NCBI GenBank assembly: GCA_028752905.1
Contig: JAQNBH010000011.1
Coordinates: 34,610,396-34,674,395, forward strand
Source: Cladorhizidae sp. MBARI D1340-BT2
Taxonomy: Eukaryota; Porifera; Demospongiae; Poecilosclerida; Cladorhizidae
Direction: 5' to 3'
DNA length: 64,000 nt
Each line of letters opens with the position of its first letter. The stretch's first letter is position 1. This document shows, piece by piece, positions 24,001 to 39,000 of this stretch. Under the pieces are notes generated by a model. It had not been told where the DNA came from. It did no database searches and saw nothing but the letters and a program-made list of their open reading frames with translations. A program made the translations under genes and the position numbers.

Positions 24001-27000
24001 CGAAGATGACAATGACAACACTTGAAAATGTGTGGTATATCAGGTGATTTGCAGGCAGAGACACAGTGGATTCTTGGAAGTAGAGGCTGCTATTGCTAAT
24101 ATGGATGAGTCAGGGCTTTTTGGCATGCTTTACCCGGTGGATTTGGTTAAATGAGAAACAATGTAAAGCAGTGAGGAAGAGCCAGAAAAGGTTTACTGTG
24201 GCATTATTTGTTTTTGCTGCTGGTACAAAGAAAAATCCGTATTAATATGGAAGACAGAAAATCCAAGTTATTTGAAGAATTTCAATGGACAGTAGACTAC
24301 TTCAGGCAGAAAAAGGCTTGGTTGAGTGGGGAGATCATGGAGCTATACTTACAAAGTTAAATATTCAGCTGTTACATATCAATTGGCATGTTCTCTTGTT
24401 CATGGAAAATTCTGGCCCTCACTCAGAAGATTTAAGAACAAATGTGACAGGATCTGCGAAAACGTGCCTTATGACATTTTTTTTTGTTTTCATTTTATTC
24501 TTTTATGCTATAAAAAATACTTTTGACCACCAATCTTCTAACTCCACGCTTGCTTACAAAGAAGCAAGCAGGAGCCTTCAGACTTAACACAATGGTATAG
24601 GAAAGATATATAGTAGATTACTGTAGTACAAAAAAAGAAAAATAGTCAAACTATAACTTTGAGCTTATTTTGGTCATACCACAAAAACATTTTTATCTAT
24701 ATAAGACGATCCTATCACATATGAGTATCAAACAACAACTGATTTAGTGAACTCTGTTGACATTAGTATAGCAATAAGGTAAACCAGACACTATCTCCAA
24801 ATGTTTTCGGAAGGCCAGGATCTTCAATCGTTGATTATGTGTGGTATTTTTTCCACTTGAACCTTTCTTGGAAACAGAAGAGATAAAAGCCTCATAGAAA
24901 AAACATCCGTGGTGGTGAGATATGCACAGTCAATGGGTATCTGAGATGTGATGATGACCTCCTGGAATGTAAAGACGTGGTCAGTGTGAGCTGGGAGGCA
25001 AATTTCATGGCTGAGCTTGGGCAATAGGATGAGGAAGAGCGTGATGATGGGAGATGAAATTGATGGTGGATCCCTCAACAGCTGAAAGTGCAGCATTTTT
25101 AGAAAGTCATTGTCTCCTTAAAAATGTACAGTGATTTGTGAAAAGCTGGTGATATATACAAATGGCACTGGGAATTGAGTCTGCAGTAGATACTGTTGCT
25201 GGGATTAGACTACAGTCTTCAACACAGACCTCACTCTGGAAGTACATTATGTATAACGATCATCTTCAGAACTATTATTATTACTCTGTTGCCAATTCCA
25301 CCTCAACTATGGCATGGCAGATACAGAGAACACCAGCCAGACCTCTGGCATGGCAGATACAGAGAACATTATCCATCATTATGTAAAGTGATGTATTAGG
25401 CTTAAACAGTACAACCAAAACTTGACCTATCAGGTTAGGGCAACCTCCAAGATAAGGATGTAGAACATTTCCCCAAAGTGTCCTACATCCAGAGGTTGGA
25501 CTTTAATGATCTATGGTTTCTTGAGACTATGTGTACACACTTATGTAGATGGAGCATTTTAAGTCACAATAATGAAATAGACTTCATTTGCATAAGGTCA
25601 TCTGTGTGAGAGTTATATTCACTTCATATTTAAATTTATATTTATATTCCTATTTACTCCGGTTAGGTCAGTATGGAATTGTTTACAGAGGGCGCCTATC
25701 TAAAGGATTCACCAAGGGGTTCTCTGAAGTAGTAGCTGTGAAAACACTAAAAGGTTTGTTGAAGTTGTTCTTGCTGAACCTAACATTATTTCAAAACTAG
25801 GTTTTCTCGATGAAACCCTGGTGAGGAGTCTGTTAGAAGAGTGTTCTAGAATGTCTACATTTGACCACCCTAATGTTCTCACTCTCATTGGAGTCTGCAT
25901 GGATGGAGGACCTATTCCCTACATTGTCATGCCCTTCATGCTCAATGGCAGCCTTGTTTCTTACCTGACAAAAATGAGGAGCGAATTCTATTTTTCAATC
26001 AACTCAGAGATGGATGTAAAAATTGTAAGTGATGATGAAATATATAATTCTTGCATAATATATACTTCTGAAATTTCCTCCTATAATAATAGGGGCATGC
26101 TTCCTGTAAGATTATGGATTTCTGTCTTCAAATAGCTAACGGGATGGAGTACTTGACAACTAAAATGATCATTCACAGAGACTTGGCTGCTAGAAACTGC
26201 ATGTGAGTTGCAAACTCTAGAGGTTTTATTGTTTATCTGTTTTATCCATAATATTATAGCAATATTTGGGGACTGAAGTTATCATATAGAACCAATAGAG
26301 AATGGTTAGAGTAATTTTTTTAAATTTACTGGCAAAACAACCAGCATCATGATACTGTAACAGAGTCATCTATTGCTAATGACTCCCTAACCTGACAGAT
26401 CTGCTTGACTGTCTGTTAAGGGTCTTATCCCGGTTACTCCTTTGCCCAATGCCAGGCAAATGTAACTTAAGATTAATAAAAATACACTCAATTCCAGCAC
26501 ACTCAATCAGACCCCAAAACACGAAAGATCTTGTGACTGCCAGCAAGGATGTAGACAAGTTTTTTCACTTGTGGGGGCTAAAATTTATTTCTAGTGGGGG
26601 ATGGAACATAAGGCAGATAATGTGTTAATTGCCACATGTTCTTGCATGTCAACATGTAAATAAGCTTTACCTGTTTAATTACTATTTCCTTATATAACAT
26701 ACCCGGGTCCCTCCCCCCCCCCCCCTCCCCCTCAAGATAGTAATATTATCACTTGGTTACTTGTGCAAATGATTTGGCTAACACTTAAACATCAAAGAAT
26801 TGTTAAATCATGCAACAAGGTTAAGGCCACTTTTTCTATGCCCAAAACACATGGCTTAAAGAGTTGATCATCCAGTGAAAAATGTCTCTTCTTTTATGGC
26901 TAAAAATTCCTACTAACAAACTCCAGACCAGTAGCTCTTCATTAATCAGCCAGGATGGCCTGAATAGATCACTGCAACCATTTGATGAACATGCTAGCAG

Positions 27001-30000
27001 CAAAAGTAGCAAGGAACTGACTTTGACCAACGAATAGTAGAAAAGGAGCCAAGCATTACAGAGGAGCCAGGCAATACAGAGGAGCTAGGCATTACAGAGG
27101 AGCCAGGTATTGCAGAGGAGCCAGGCATTACAGAGGAGCCAGGTATTACAGAGGAGCCAGGTATTACAGAGGAGCCAGGTATTACAGAGGAGCCAGGTAT
27201 TACAGAGGAGCCAGGTATTACAGAGGAGCCAGGTATTACAGAGGAGCCAGGCATTACAGGGAGCTAGGCATTTCAGAGGAGCCAGGCATTACAGAGGAGC
27301 CAGGCATTACAGAGGAGCCAGGCATTACGGAGGAGCCAGGCATTACGGAGGAGCCAGGCATTACAGAGGAGCCAGTCATTACAGAGGAGCCAGGCATTAC
27401 AGAGGAGCCAGGCATTACAGAGGAGCCAGGCATTACAGGGAGCTAGGCATTACAGAGGAGCCAGGCATTACAGAGGAGCCAGGCATTACAGAGGAGCCAG
27501 GCATTACGGAGGAGCCAGGCATTACAGAGGAGCCAGTCATTACAGAGGAGCCAGGCATTACAGAGGAGCCAGGCATTACAGAGGAGCCAGGCATTACAGA
27601 GGAGCCAGGCATTACAGAGGAGCCAGGCATTACAGAGGAGCCAGGCATTACAGAGGAGCCAGGCATTACAGAGGAGGCAGGCATTAGAGAGGAGCCAGGC
27701 ATTACAGAGGAGCCAGGCATTACAGAGGAGCCAGGCATTACAGAGGAGCCAGGCATTACAGAGGATCCAGATATTACAGAGGAGCCAGGCATCACAGATG
27801 AGCCAGGCATTACAGAGGAGCCAGGTATTACAGAGGAGCCAGGCATTACGGAGGAGCCAGGCATTACAGAGGAGCCAGGGGAGCCAGGCATTACAGAAGA
27901 GCCAGGCATTACAGAGGAGGCAGGCATTACAGAGGATCCAGGTATTACAGAGGAGCCAGGCATCACAGAGGAGCCAGGCATTACAGAGGAGCCAGGCATT
28001 ACAGAGGAGCTAGGTATTACAGAGGATCTAGGCATTACAGAGGAGCCAGCATTACAGAGGAAGATGATGAGCTTCTTGGATTTGATGATGCAGAAGATTG
28101 TGATGATGAAGCTTCTCAGCACACACAAACAGCTGCAGATACTCTCACAGTGCCATTCTCACCAACCAACTGGCCTGTCATTTCCAAAGTGTGCATTTGG
28201 TAAGCAACAACGTGCTTCTCGCCATCATGGTATAAGCAATATCCATGGTTGCAATATCATGAAGGAAATGATACTGTTTTGTGTTATTATTGCTTCGTAG
28301 CTGAGCAACAAAACCTTCTAGCTAAAAATTGTAAGGACAGTTTATTCTCTAAGATAGGCTTTTCTAGCTGGAAAAGTGCGTTATCAAAGTTTGAAAAACA
28401 CCAATATTCTGCTGCACATCAGGAAGCAATAAATGCTATTGAAATAATCCCCAAAGCCACAAAAATGTGTGTGAAATCCCTACCCATGCTAAACAGAAGT
28501 CTGAAAATAGGGAAATGCTGTACTACATCATGAGTACCATTCACTATCTTGGTCGGTAGGGTCTGGCAATATGTGGAAAGTAGAAGACTGACTCTTTAAA
28601 AGAAGTTAGTGGAGAGTTCGATTCTAACTTTGTTCTCTTCTGAATGTTCGTGCTGAAGAGAAACCCAAGTGGATGGAAAAGAATTAGGACAAGTTTATGA
28701 GTCCAAGTATTCAAAATGAAATTCTCAGTATTATGGCTTAAAGATTAGTTCGTGAAATTACTCAAGCTATATCTGGAAAATTGTTCACTATAATGGTGGA
28801 TGAAACCACAAATGTAAGTACTACCAAACAAATGGTATTCTGTTTGCGTTACATGGATGTTGATTTACAAGTTCATGAGCAGGTAATAGGGCTATACAGC
28901 ATGGATTCAACTTCAGCAGAAAGAATCTTCATTACTATCAAGGATATTCTTCTATGCATTGATCTCAGAATTGAAAATTGCCATGGCCAGTTCTATGATG
29001 GAGCAGCTAATATGTCCGGAGTACAATCAGGAGTTGCAACAAGGATGCCTTCAATTTAGCCACATGCACCTTTGCGCACTGTTACTGCCATGCATTGAAT
29101 TTGGCTGCATAAGAGGGTATCAGGTTGATGGAATCAACTATTGACACTGGTTACGAGATTACGAAGCTTATTAAAAAATCCCCAAAGCGAGATGTGATAT
29201 TCAAAAAGGTCAAGACAGACTTTGCTGTGGAATATCCTGGTACCAGAGTTTTTCTTCAACTCGGTAGACTGTAAGGGTAGAATCAGTGGCATCAATTTCA
29301 TAAAATTATTGAGCTTTGCAGTTAACATGGGAAGTTGCGTGAGATACAACAAGAGTCACAGAAGCAAGAGCAAGAATAACTGGAGTTGCTGCACAGATGG
29401 AGAAATTTGACTTCTTCTTTGCATTGAATTGTGTAGAAAGCTTCTGAATATGGTGGATAATTGTAACGGTCATTACATACCGAAAAGGTCTCAGTTTGCG
29501 AAGGTCAAAAACTTGTGGATCTCAACCTCAGGCCATTGAATTAATTTGCTCAAATGACTGTTTTGATCTATTTTGGAAGGATGATGAAAAGCGATGTGAA
29601 GTGTCTGAACCTTTGTTTGCCACGTAGAAGGAAAGTGCCACGCCATTTTGAGGTAGGAGAAGCTGCATCTGAATTTCCTAATACACCACAAATCTACAGA
29701 AGTATATTTTTGTGGCCATAGACCTTGTTGTATTTTCTATTATTCAGGTCCGACTTGAACAAAGAGAATTTAGAATACTCAGTAAATTGGAAACTTTGAT
29801 TACTACAGTTGATTCACCGTTAAGATCAAAGGTCTTAGAAGAAGTTGTTTAATTTTTTATCACTTTGACTTCAGCAATCCAAGTGTATTACAAAGTCAGT
29901 TGACCCTCCTTCATGCTATATAGTTCTACTGAAGAGTCACCGCTGGAAGATTTTCAATCAATAATTGTCTTCCTAAAGTCTCTGACTAATCCACAACAGG

Positions 30001-33000
30001 GATTATTCTCAGAGGTTATCACTATCCCTAAACTTATGTTGGTTTCACCAGCAACTAACGCAATCAGTGAAAGATGTTTTAGTGCACTACGCCGGCTGAA
30101 GACATAATAATTACATACAACAATATTTCAAAGCAGATTAGATGGGTGTATGGTTTTACTGTACATAAAGAAAAAATAGATTTATTATCATTAGGTGATA
30201 TTGGCAATGAGGTTCTTTTATGCAATTATAGTAGAATGCACATTTTTGGACTGTTCAAATAATTATTGATCTCTAATATTGAATTACACATTTGGTTTGG
30301 ATGTCATCATTGACTTGAAAAATTCTGTCTGGGTTGAAATCTGGGGGGTGGGGCTACAGCAACCCCAGCCCCCCATTGCCTACACCCTGGTCAGTGCATG
30401 CCAATGCAATATCTGTGCCTAAAAATAGTACAGACTAATAATAGGCTAATTATTCATACCAAGTTAATTAACAGTCATGGTGTTATAATCAACAGTCAAG
30501 CTACTATATAATACTGAGTATGACCTAATAAGGACATGACTGTCTCTGTTCGTTATGCATGATCCTTTTTTCGAATAGCCCTCGTCTTGGTCTGTGCATG
30601 AAGTGTCCTGCCTGCAGTTAGGGGGTAGGGCTCCTTGACATCCCTCCCTCCTTTGTTTAAGGTTCTGGTCTATTCTATTCACTCCAAGCTTGTCGGCTGA
30701 GCATCTGTATTGACATTCTCTTGCCAGGTGAGTATCTGACTTTGTAGACATGGTGCTGCAATGTTAAAGCCCATCTAATCAGTCTGCTTAATTCATCTCA
30801 TAGTTTGTGGGGGTATTCCAGACACTTGTGATCTGTTATCATCATAAAATTTAATGGCAAGTGGCCCCCCTGTGAGGTACACACTCGGAAGTATTGTATG
30901 GCTTTCACTACTGTGAGACATTTAAGTTCTACTGTGGAATATGCCCTCTCCCTCGGCAGTAGTTTTCAAGAATAGAACGCCACCAGTTTCTCAATGTCCT
31001 CTTCGTCATCCTGGATGAGAACTGCTCTGATTCTGATCCCTGAAGCATTTGTCTGTAACTTGTCAATGTTGGGTCTCGTCAACATCATGGTGGCACTGGT
31101 GAGTTATGACTTCAGCTCTTCTACATGATGGTGGCGCTGGTTAGCTACGACTGCAGCTCATCAACATCATGGTGGCGCTGTTGAGCTATGACTGCAGCTC
31201 GTCAAAAGCACGTGGCATCTCCCTTGACAAATTCACTTTCTCGGTGGCCTCCTTTCTGATTGTTTCTGTGAATGGGATGGCTATGTCTGAAAGATTAGGT
31301 AAAATGCTTCTGTAGTACCCGGGCAGACCCAAAAATGCTTTCATATCCTTCTATGTTCTCGCTTGTCTGAATTGGGAAACCACCATAACCTTTGCATAAT
31401 TTAGGTGAATGCTCACCATGTGACCCAGAAATCGAATGTCATTCATGCCAAACTTGCATTTACTCAGTTTGGCCATCAATCTTGCCATCATAAGTTTTGT
31501 TAACACCTCCTGAAGGTGCTGGAGGTGATCCATTCCGGCCAGAACATCTGAACACCACATCCAGGTAGGCAGCTGCAAAAGGTAAAACATCCACAAGCAC
31601 AGAGTTCACCATGTGCGGGAAGGTGTCTGGTGCAATCACAAGCCCAAATGGCATGCCACTGAACTGATATTTGCCCAGTTTAGTCACAAAAGATGTTTTC
31701 GGAATACTGTCGGAGCTGACTGTTACTTGCCAATAATTATACCTTTGTTAGGTCCAATGTCATTTTGATCTCGGGAAATTTTGGCCCTTGATGGTCAGTC
31801 ACCTGCACCCTCCCCCTCTCCCAACAACCTGCAGCCACCACCCCCAAATAACTGCAGTCCCCTTCCCCCAACAACCTGCAGCCCCCTCCCCTAACCAACT
31901 GCCCCCCCTCCCCTAACAACCTGTGGCCCGCAAAACACACAGCTTTTTCCCCTGTTTCCCTCAAAAATCTTTCCTTGAACAAATCATTCGACATCTTAGA
32001 ATATTAAAAGTCAAATTGGAGCGCCCTCCCATTCAGAAAATCCTGGGTATGCCCCTGATTGCTACCACAAGTATATATTATACCATTAGCTATCATGTAG
32101 GGCAGGAAAAATTGTAATATGATTGAGGTCAGTATTAAGGAAAAAATACAATTAGCTATATATACAGTCAAAAGCGTCTCCTTCTCCTCTGATTCCTATC
32201 GATAAATTCTTGTGCAATTACAGATAGATTAAGGTCATCAGTTCTTTGCCGATGAATGTGTAGAAGCATGCAGTGGTTTAAACGTTGTTGAGTCATTGAG
32301 TTTCTCAAATACGTTTTTATGCGCTTGAGAGCAGAGAAGCTGAGTTCAGTGCATAAGCTTTTGAAGATTTACTAGACAATACCTGTCACAACAGCTACAG
32401 CTGAATGCAGCTTCTCTGCTCTCAAGCGCATAAAAACATATTTGAGAAACTTATAGTATCCTTTCCTTGCAGGTGAATGGATAGTTGTTCAGTCATGCTG
32501 AATAATAAAATTGAAAATTTTAGACCAAAGTATATTGAAAAACGATCCATCAATGCAAGGATACCATTAGCACACCTTGAACAGTCATCTGTGCCATGAG
32601 ATGATATCTCCATACATTCCCGCAAAGCTTCATAATTGCTTATGATTGCCTGCATTGCACTAGTGCGAACAGTCCACCTGGTAGGACATAGGCTCCTAAT
32701 CCCAGAAGTGGATGGCGAGGAATCTTGTTGCTTCTGGACAGCTTCAAAAATAATTTGCTGTTTAGGAGAATACTTGATTAGCTGAATTATGTCCATTAGA
32801 AAATTCAAACCTTCTTTGATAGACTTGCTACTTCTAGCTACTTCTTGTAGGCAGAGATTGACACAATGAGCTAGACAATGCACAGAAATTGCTGCAGCAT
32901 TATCATCAGTAAAGCTTTTAGCTACACCAGTTACATGTCCCTGAAAATTGCGGGCACCATCATATGCCTGACCCCTGCAATTTTGAAATGGTATGCCTAA

Positions 33001-36000
33001 ACGTACAAGACAATCCTTCAAGGATGAATAGATGGTTTCAGCTCTGGTATTATCGACTTGAATAAGGCCAACCTGATCTTCAAATACTTCATAGTTTTCT
33101 GAGACCCATCTCAAACATAAAACCAACTGCTCACGATTTGCACCATCTCTTGTCTCATCAGCCATAAGTGAGAACCAACGTTGAAAATTCACCTCTGACA
33201 GTAAGGAACGTAATACTTTATGGGCCATTATTTCAATCATTTCATTTATGATTTCGGGTGACTGGTACTTGTTCTCACATACCCATGAACTTTCATTTAG
33301 TACACTTTTAAGCATTACTCTCAGATTGGAACCAGCATGGTCATTTCGAATAGATATGCCCTGTCGCAACAAGAAATGTAATGCTGCAAGTTGTTGAAGT
33401 AGGCTACATCTTCGTTTTGCTTGGTTTTGATCTAAACTTTTCAGCAACAGCTCATTAATAACAGAAGAACTTCTTGAAGCAATGAAAGCTGCAAACGAAT
33501 CTCTATGAGCAAGAGAGGATTCATGATCTTTGAACATATCAATTGCCTTTTTCCAATTGGAAAATCCTACAGTAGAAAATGCTGGAGCTTTTATACTTAC
33601 TACGCTCACATTTAACTTAATAGCAAGCTTACAATAAAAGCAATATACCTTAAATTCTGAACAGCACAAGTGAAGCCATGGATATGCTTATACCATGAAG
33701 CCCCAAAACATCTCTTACGGGTGTTTCCACCAGAACCAAAAGACCTTTCAGTTTTCTTCAATATTGTAGGATTTGTTGGTTGTGATATTTCAGAACCAGT
33801 ACAACAAGAACCATTACAAGTACTGATACCTGGAACCAAAGAAGGATTTTGAGAACTACCACTACATGGAACTTCCATTTGAGAGATGCCACTACTACCT
33901 GAAGATGGATGTGTATGGCTTTCAAAATGTTTGTCAGAGCTTTCTTCATTGTCACTGTCAGTGTGAAATGTCACAGTCAGATTCATCTCCTGGAACATGA
34001 AGTGTAAGTGAGTACCTAGGTAGCTAAACGTTATGATCTCACCTTGTTCAGGTTGTACTCTTGATTTGAAGAATGAAGTCAAATTAGATTGCTCACTCTC
34101 AAAGCACCTTTTCCTCTTGGCCATGGCTATCCGCAACTGCATGCTAGCTATCAGTATGTCATATGATTTTGACTAATTACTAATGATTAACACTTTCATA
34201 CATGGGTGGTTTATGGTTTGGGATAGCAGCTACTTAAGATTAACAATTAACACTTTCATACATGGGTGGTTTATGGTTTGGGATAGTAGCTACTTAATTA
34301 AGATTAACAATTAACACTTTCATACATGGGTGGTTTATGGTTTGGGATAGCAAGCTATGTACTACAGTATGTACAGACTGATTAATTTTCTTGGGGAGGA
34401 GGGTGGAGTGTATTTATTGTAGTAGGGCCTACCCTCTGTCATGGATCCCCCAACCGAAGGAACCCCCGACATCAAACCAAGACCAAACCCACAAGACCAT
34501 ATAAGGTCATAACTGAGAACTGGCATAGGAACCACTAATATGTAACTAGGTTAACCATAGAATAGATCATGCACAAGACACAGAACTGATCATTAGTATG
34601 CATATTGCCTTATATAGTCTGGCCTGGGTCATGGCTGGCAGCCTACTTAAAGGAGCCAGCTCATGGACAGGGCCAGAATGCCTCTTGTAAGTTAAAGCAG
34701 TGAAGACACATCAATTCCTACTATCATCTGCACTGGGTTGCTATCTCCAGCGATATAACGAGCTAGTTATCCGTAACATCTGGTGGCAGCGGCTTGAAAC
34801 AGATCCACTCCAACTACCAGGCTACCCTTCACTGTCTAACTCCCTCAGGTTTTCATATCTCTCTCCCTAGTGCAGGTCTGATCATGTCTACTAGAAGCAG
34901 GACGTTGATCCCTGAACCTGCCCGAACAACGGTCAAGGAAGACCACTTTTCGACCCCGTCTGACACAGATGACGGCAGGCTTTCTCGGGATAGAGATGAA
35001 CTGGAGTCCGAGGAAGATCTGATGGATACACAGGCTTCTCACAGTGGTTCCCAGATGAACCAACTAATGAAAATGTTTGCCTTTATGCAGAAGCAGAGAG
35101 ACCAGGCGGACGACAGAAGGAGAAAAGATGAGAGGGAAGAGAGGAGACGTGATAAAGAGGAGAGGCAACAGAGAGAGGATGAGCGCCAACAGCGAGAGGA
35201 AACACGTTGCTTAACAATGTTTCAAATGAATCAGCAGGTGGAGGAGACCAGACGCGTGGAAGACGCAGAGAGGAAGCTGGCAGATGCAGAGACTCGCCGG
35301 CTAGAGAGAGAAGAGGCTGACATACATCAGCAGGAACTTGACAGGAGGAGAGCAGGCAAGGATGCCCCGGTCTTTGCCTCTCTCACAGACGTCTTGGAGT
35401 TGGAGGGCTTTCTGGACTCGTTTTCCCTCCACATGTCCACCTTCGACGTCCCTCCAGAATTTTGGGTCGGCACTATCCTTCCAAGACTAGACCCTGCCTC
35501 CAGGGACTATCTGGGAGGGTTGCCTGAGGGTCCGGTGAAGGACTTTGCTCACCTCCGCACCACCCTGCTGGACTACCATGGCATCACAACGGACTTCTAC
35601 CGCATCCAGTGGCGTGATATGGCTCTACTACCGAAGGAGTCTACCCACGACCTATTCAAACGAGCTGAGCTGACGTTTGCCCGCTGATCCAAGCATCAGA
35701 CCAACAAGCATGGAGTGAGCAGATTGATGGTCATGGAGAAGGCTCTCTCTCTCATACCCGACCATGTCGCGACCTGGGTCCGTACCCAACATCCCAAGAC
35801 CCCCAAGGAGCTGGCCAACCTGGCAGATGAGTTCATCTTGCTCCATTACAAGCCCGAGCTACCCCGGCGGTTATGGTCCCACCCAGAGCAACTTCGTCCA
35901 GGAGGAGGTGGTGGATATCGACCCAGACCAAAGCTGGATCAGAGCAAACCAGAGTCAGCCAAGCCAGATGAGATGGCTGGACCCAAAGAGGGAGGGAAAG

Positions 36001-39000
36001 ACCGTCTACCTGCATTCGACCCTACTCTCGGACCTAGATGCTACCATTGCCAGGAGTATGGCCACATCGCCATCAAATGCCCAAAGAAGGGGCTCACCCT
36101 GATAGCATGACCCCCAATGCATTACCTCTTATCTTCCACCCAGGTAGCATCAACGGACAGCAGGTGGACAAGATCGCCATCGACACTGGCTCCACCCACT
36201 CCCACATCCATGGCAGATGGGTCCAGTCCAAGGATATGACGAGAAAGTCCTTGCTGATAGAAGGTATCCATGGAGCGGTGAAGAGACTACCCCTGGCCAG
36301 AGTGACGGTGTTGGTCGGAGGGAAGCAGCACACTTTCCTGATGGCAGTTAATAACAAGCTCCGGATGGATGCTCTCTTGGGCACTAACTTCCCGGGTCTG
36401 TGCGATCTCCTCCCAGCTCAACTCACCACCCCCAGACATACTAGACCTCACCGCCTATGTGCCAGACCAAACTCATATGCAGAGGCTGTGGACTCGGCCA
36501 CGCCCGAACCCTCCTCTGAGAGTGAAGAGGAGTCTGGCGAGCTCTCCTCCTCTTCCGTGAGTGACTCCACCTCAGAGTTGTTCCACGGTGGTGACAGTGA
36601 CTTAGACGATGGCACCAGCAGCAGTGTCGCATCAGAGGGGGAGTCTGACGACCAGGCAAGTGGTTCTGATACTATTGTAATTTCCCCCAATCCTCCAGCA
36701 CTGACAGGAGAGCCAACCTTGGACCTGGAGCTAACAACCTTGGCGGATAACTCTCCACCCCGCATAACCCGACCAGAGTCCTGTAGGAGTGATAGAAGGA
36801 AGGAGAGACGTAAACACGCAGCCATCTGGGGTCAACCCCTCCCCCTTGATGGACACAGACCCCAGCTTGCAGGTTTACAGCAGAAAGACCCCTCACCAGA
36901 CCCGACTCCAAATTCTTCAAGGTCAACAACCTCATCTACCGCCGGTGGAAGCCAGCCAGACGGGCAGAGATGGTGGTTCAGCTCGTACTACCCAGTGCAT
37001 ACAGGGAGACAGTTCTGAGGGCAGCTCATCAACCTCCCTGGGCCGGTCACCTTGGCAGGACAAAGACTACAGACAGGGTGATGAACAGATTCTTCTGGTC
37101 AGGAATGAGGGAAGATGTAGCTGAACTGTGCAGCAGGTGCCCGGTGTGCCAGAAGACTGCCTCTGGTCGGATAAGGAAGGTACCTCTCATATCCTTACCT
37201 ATAATGCGTACCCCTTTCTCCATGGACTTCATTGGACTCCTTCCCTCGACGGCAGATGGCCACAAATATATATTAACCATCTGCGACTATGGCACCCGGT
37301 TCACTGAGGCCATTCCCATGAGGACCACCACCAGTCAGGATGTGGCAGAGGCACTGATCGGGATCTTCGCCAGGATGGGCGTCCCAGACGAGATCTTGAC
37401 AGATCGGGGCTCCAACTTCATCAGTAGCCTCATGAAAGAATTCTACCGCCTATTTGGCATCAAGGGCATCCGGACCTCAGCCTACCATCCCAAGACAGAT
37501 GGGCTGGTAGAGAGGTTCAATGGAACACTCAAAGCCATGCTACGGAAGTTCATGGAGGAGTTCAACGGGCAATGGGACAAAGCCCTTCCATTTCTGTTAT
37601 TTGCTTACAGAGAAGTCCCACAGGAGTCTACCGGCTACTCCCCATTTGAACTCCTCTATGGAAGAACACCCAGAGGCCCACTAGACATCCTCAGACAGGA
37701 CTGGGAATGCCCCACCACTGGTCCAGAGAGTGTGCTCTCCTACCTCCAGTCTGTCTACTCCCACCTCGACTCAGCCAGGGAGAAGGTCACGGAATCTGAA
37801 TCCAAGGCCAAAGGCAAGATGTAGGAGAGATATGACCAGAAAACCCACCAGAGAGATCTCAAAGAGGGTGAGCTAGTTCTGGTCATGTTACCTTCTTCTT
37901 CCAACAAGCTGCTGGAAAAGTGGCAGGGTCCATTTCCTGTAACAGAAAAGCTCTCCGCCACCACCTACCATGTGCGCATGGACACCAGCAGCAGACCTCT
38001 CCGAACCTTCCATGTGAACAAGCTGACTAGGTGGGAGGCCCCCTCTGTGGTCTGCAGGAACATGTGACCTCCCCGGCCTGTGACATACCCACTCGGCCCG
38101 AAACTACCCCCATCCTACACACTTTCATCAACCCAGACCTGACACCCTCGCAGACTGAAGAGCTGATGGTGCTGCTGACAAAACACGAGGTGTTCACAGA
38201 CCACACATCAGAGGCAGAGATAGCCATAGAGCCAGGTGATGCACCCCCAATCCATCCCCCCCCCCTACAGACTGCCCCATGAGAGATTGAAGCTGGTGAA
38301 GCAGGAGGTACAGCAGATGCTCCGAGATGACCTGATTGAAGTCTCTGATAGTGCCTGGGCCTCCCCAATCGTACTAGTGGCTAAGAAGGACGAGTTGCTG
38401 CGGCTTTGTGTTGACTATCAGAAGCTCAATGCAGTGACCCATCTAGACCCCTTCCCGATGCCCAGAATTGATGACCTGATCGACGAGCTGGCGGGAGCCT
38501 CCTACATCACCACCCTTGAGCTTACCAAGGGGTATTGGCAAGTGCCGGTCCATGCAGACTCCAGAGATAAGACGGCATTTGTCACACCCTTTGGTAAGTA
38601 TTGTTTCAAGGTTATGCCCTTTGGATTGGTGGGAGCACCTGCCGTGTTCCAAAGAATGATGAACCGGCTCTTTGCGGAGAAAGCGTAGTTTGTGGCAGCA
38701 TACATGGATGATGTTGTCATTTTCAGCAGGACCTGGGAACAACACCTGACCCACTGCGACTACGTCCTCTCCCGCATCCACCAAGCTGACCTTACAGTGA
38801 AAAGATCTAAATGTAAGTTAGCCACTTTTGACTGCCTCTACTTAGGCCATTTAGTAGGCAGGGGCTGTGTCAGACCAGATGTGGCCAAGACAGATGCCGT
38901 GCGGAACTTTGCCATCCCCCAGAGGAAGAAAGATGTTCGCTCCTTCTTGGGCATGGCAGGATACTACCAGAGATTCATCCCATCCTATGCATCCATAGCA

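Larger units (their letters stand above)
26533..30397 (+). mobile_element. hAT element 1, decayed
   Basis: The left end is CAGCAAGGATGTAGACAAG at 26541. The right end, read on the minus strand, is CAGGGTGTAGGCAATG from 30389. The adjoining 8-bp sequences gtgactgc (26533-26540) and gtcagtgc (30390-30397) match at 6 of 8 positions, the duplication length expected of hAT. The interior holds a TTF-type zinc-finger transposase remnant and an 18-bp minisatellite. It lies in the 13.9 kb kinase intron. Confidence 0.75.

Noticed and set aside
27045..28063. CRISPR-like array
   Set aside because: The repeats are head-to-tail with no unique spacers, and the genome is eukaryotic; it is a minisatellite inside a hAT element.
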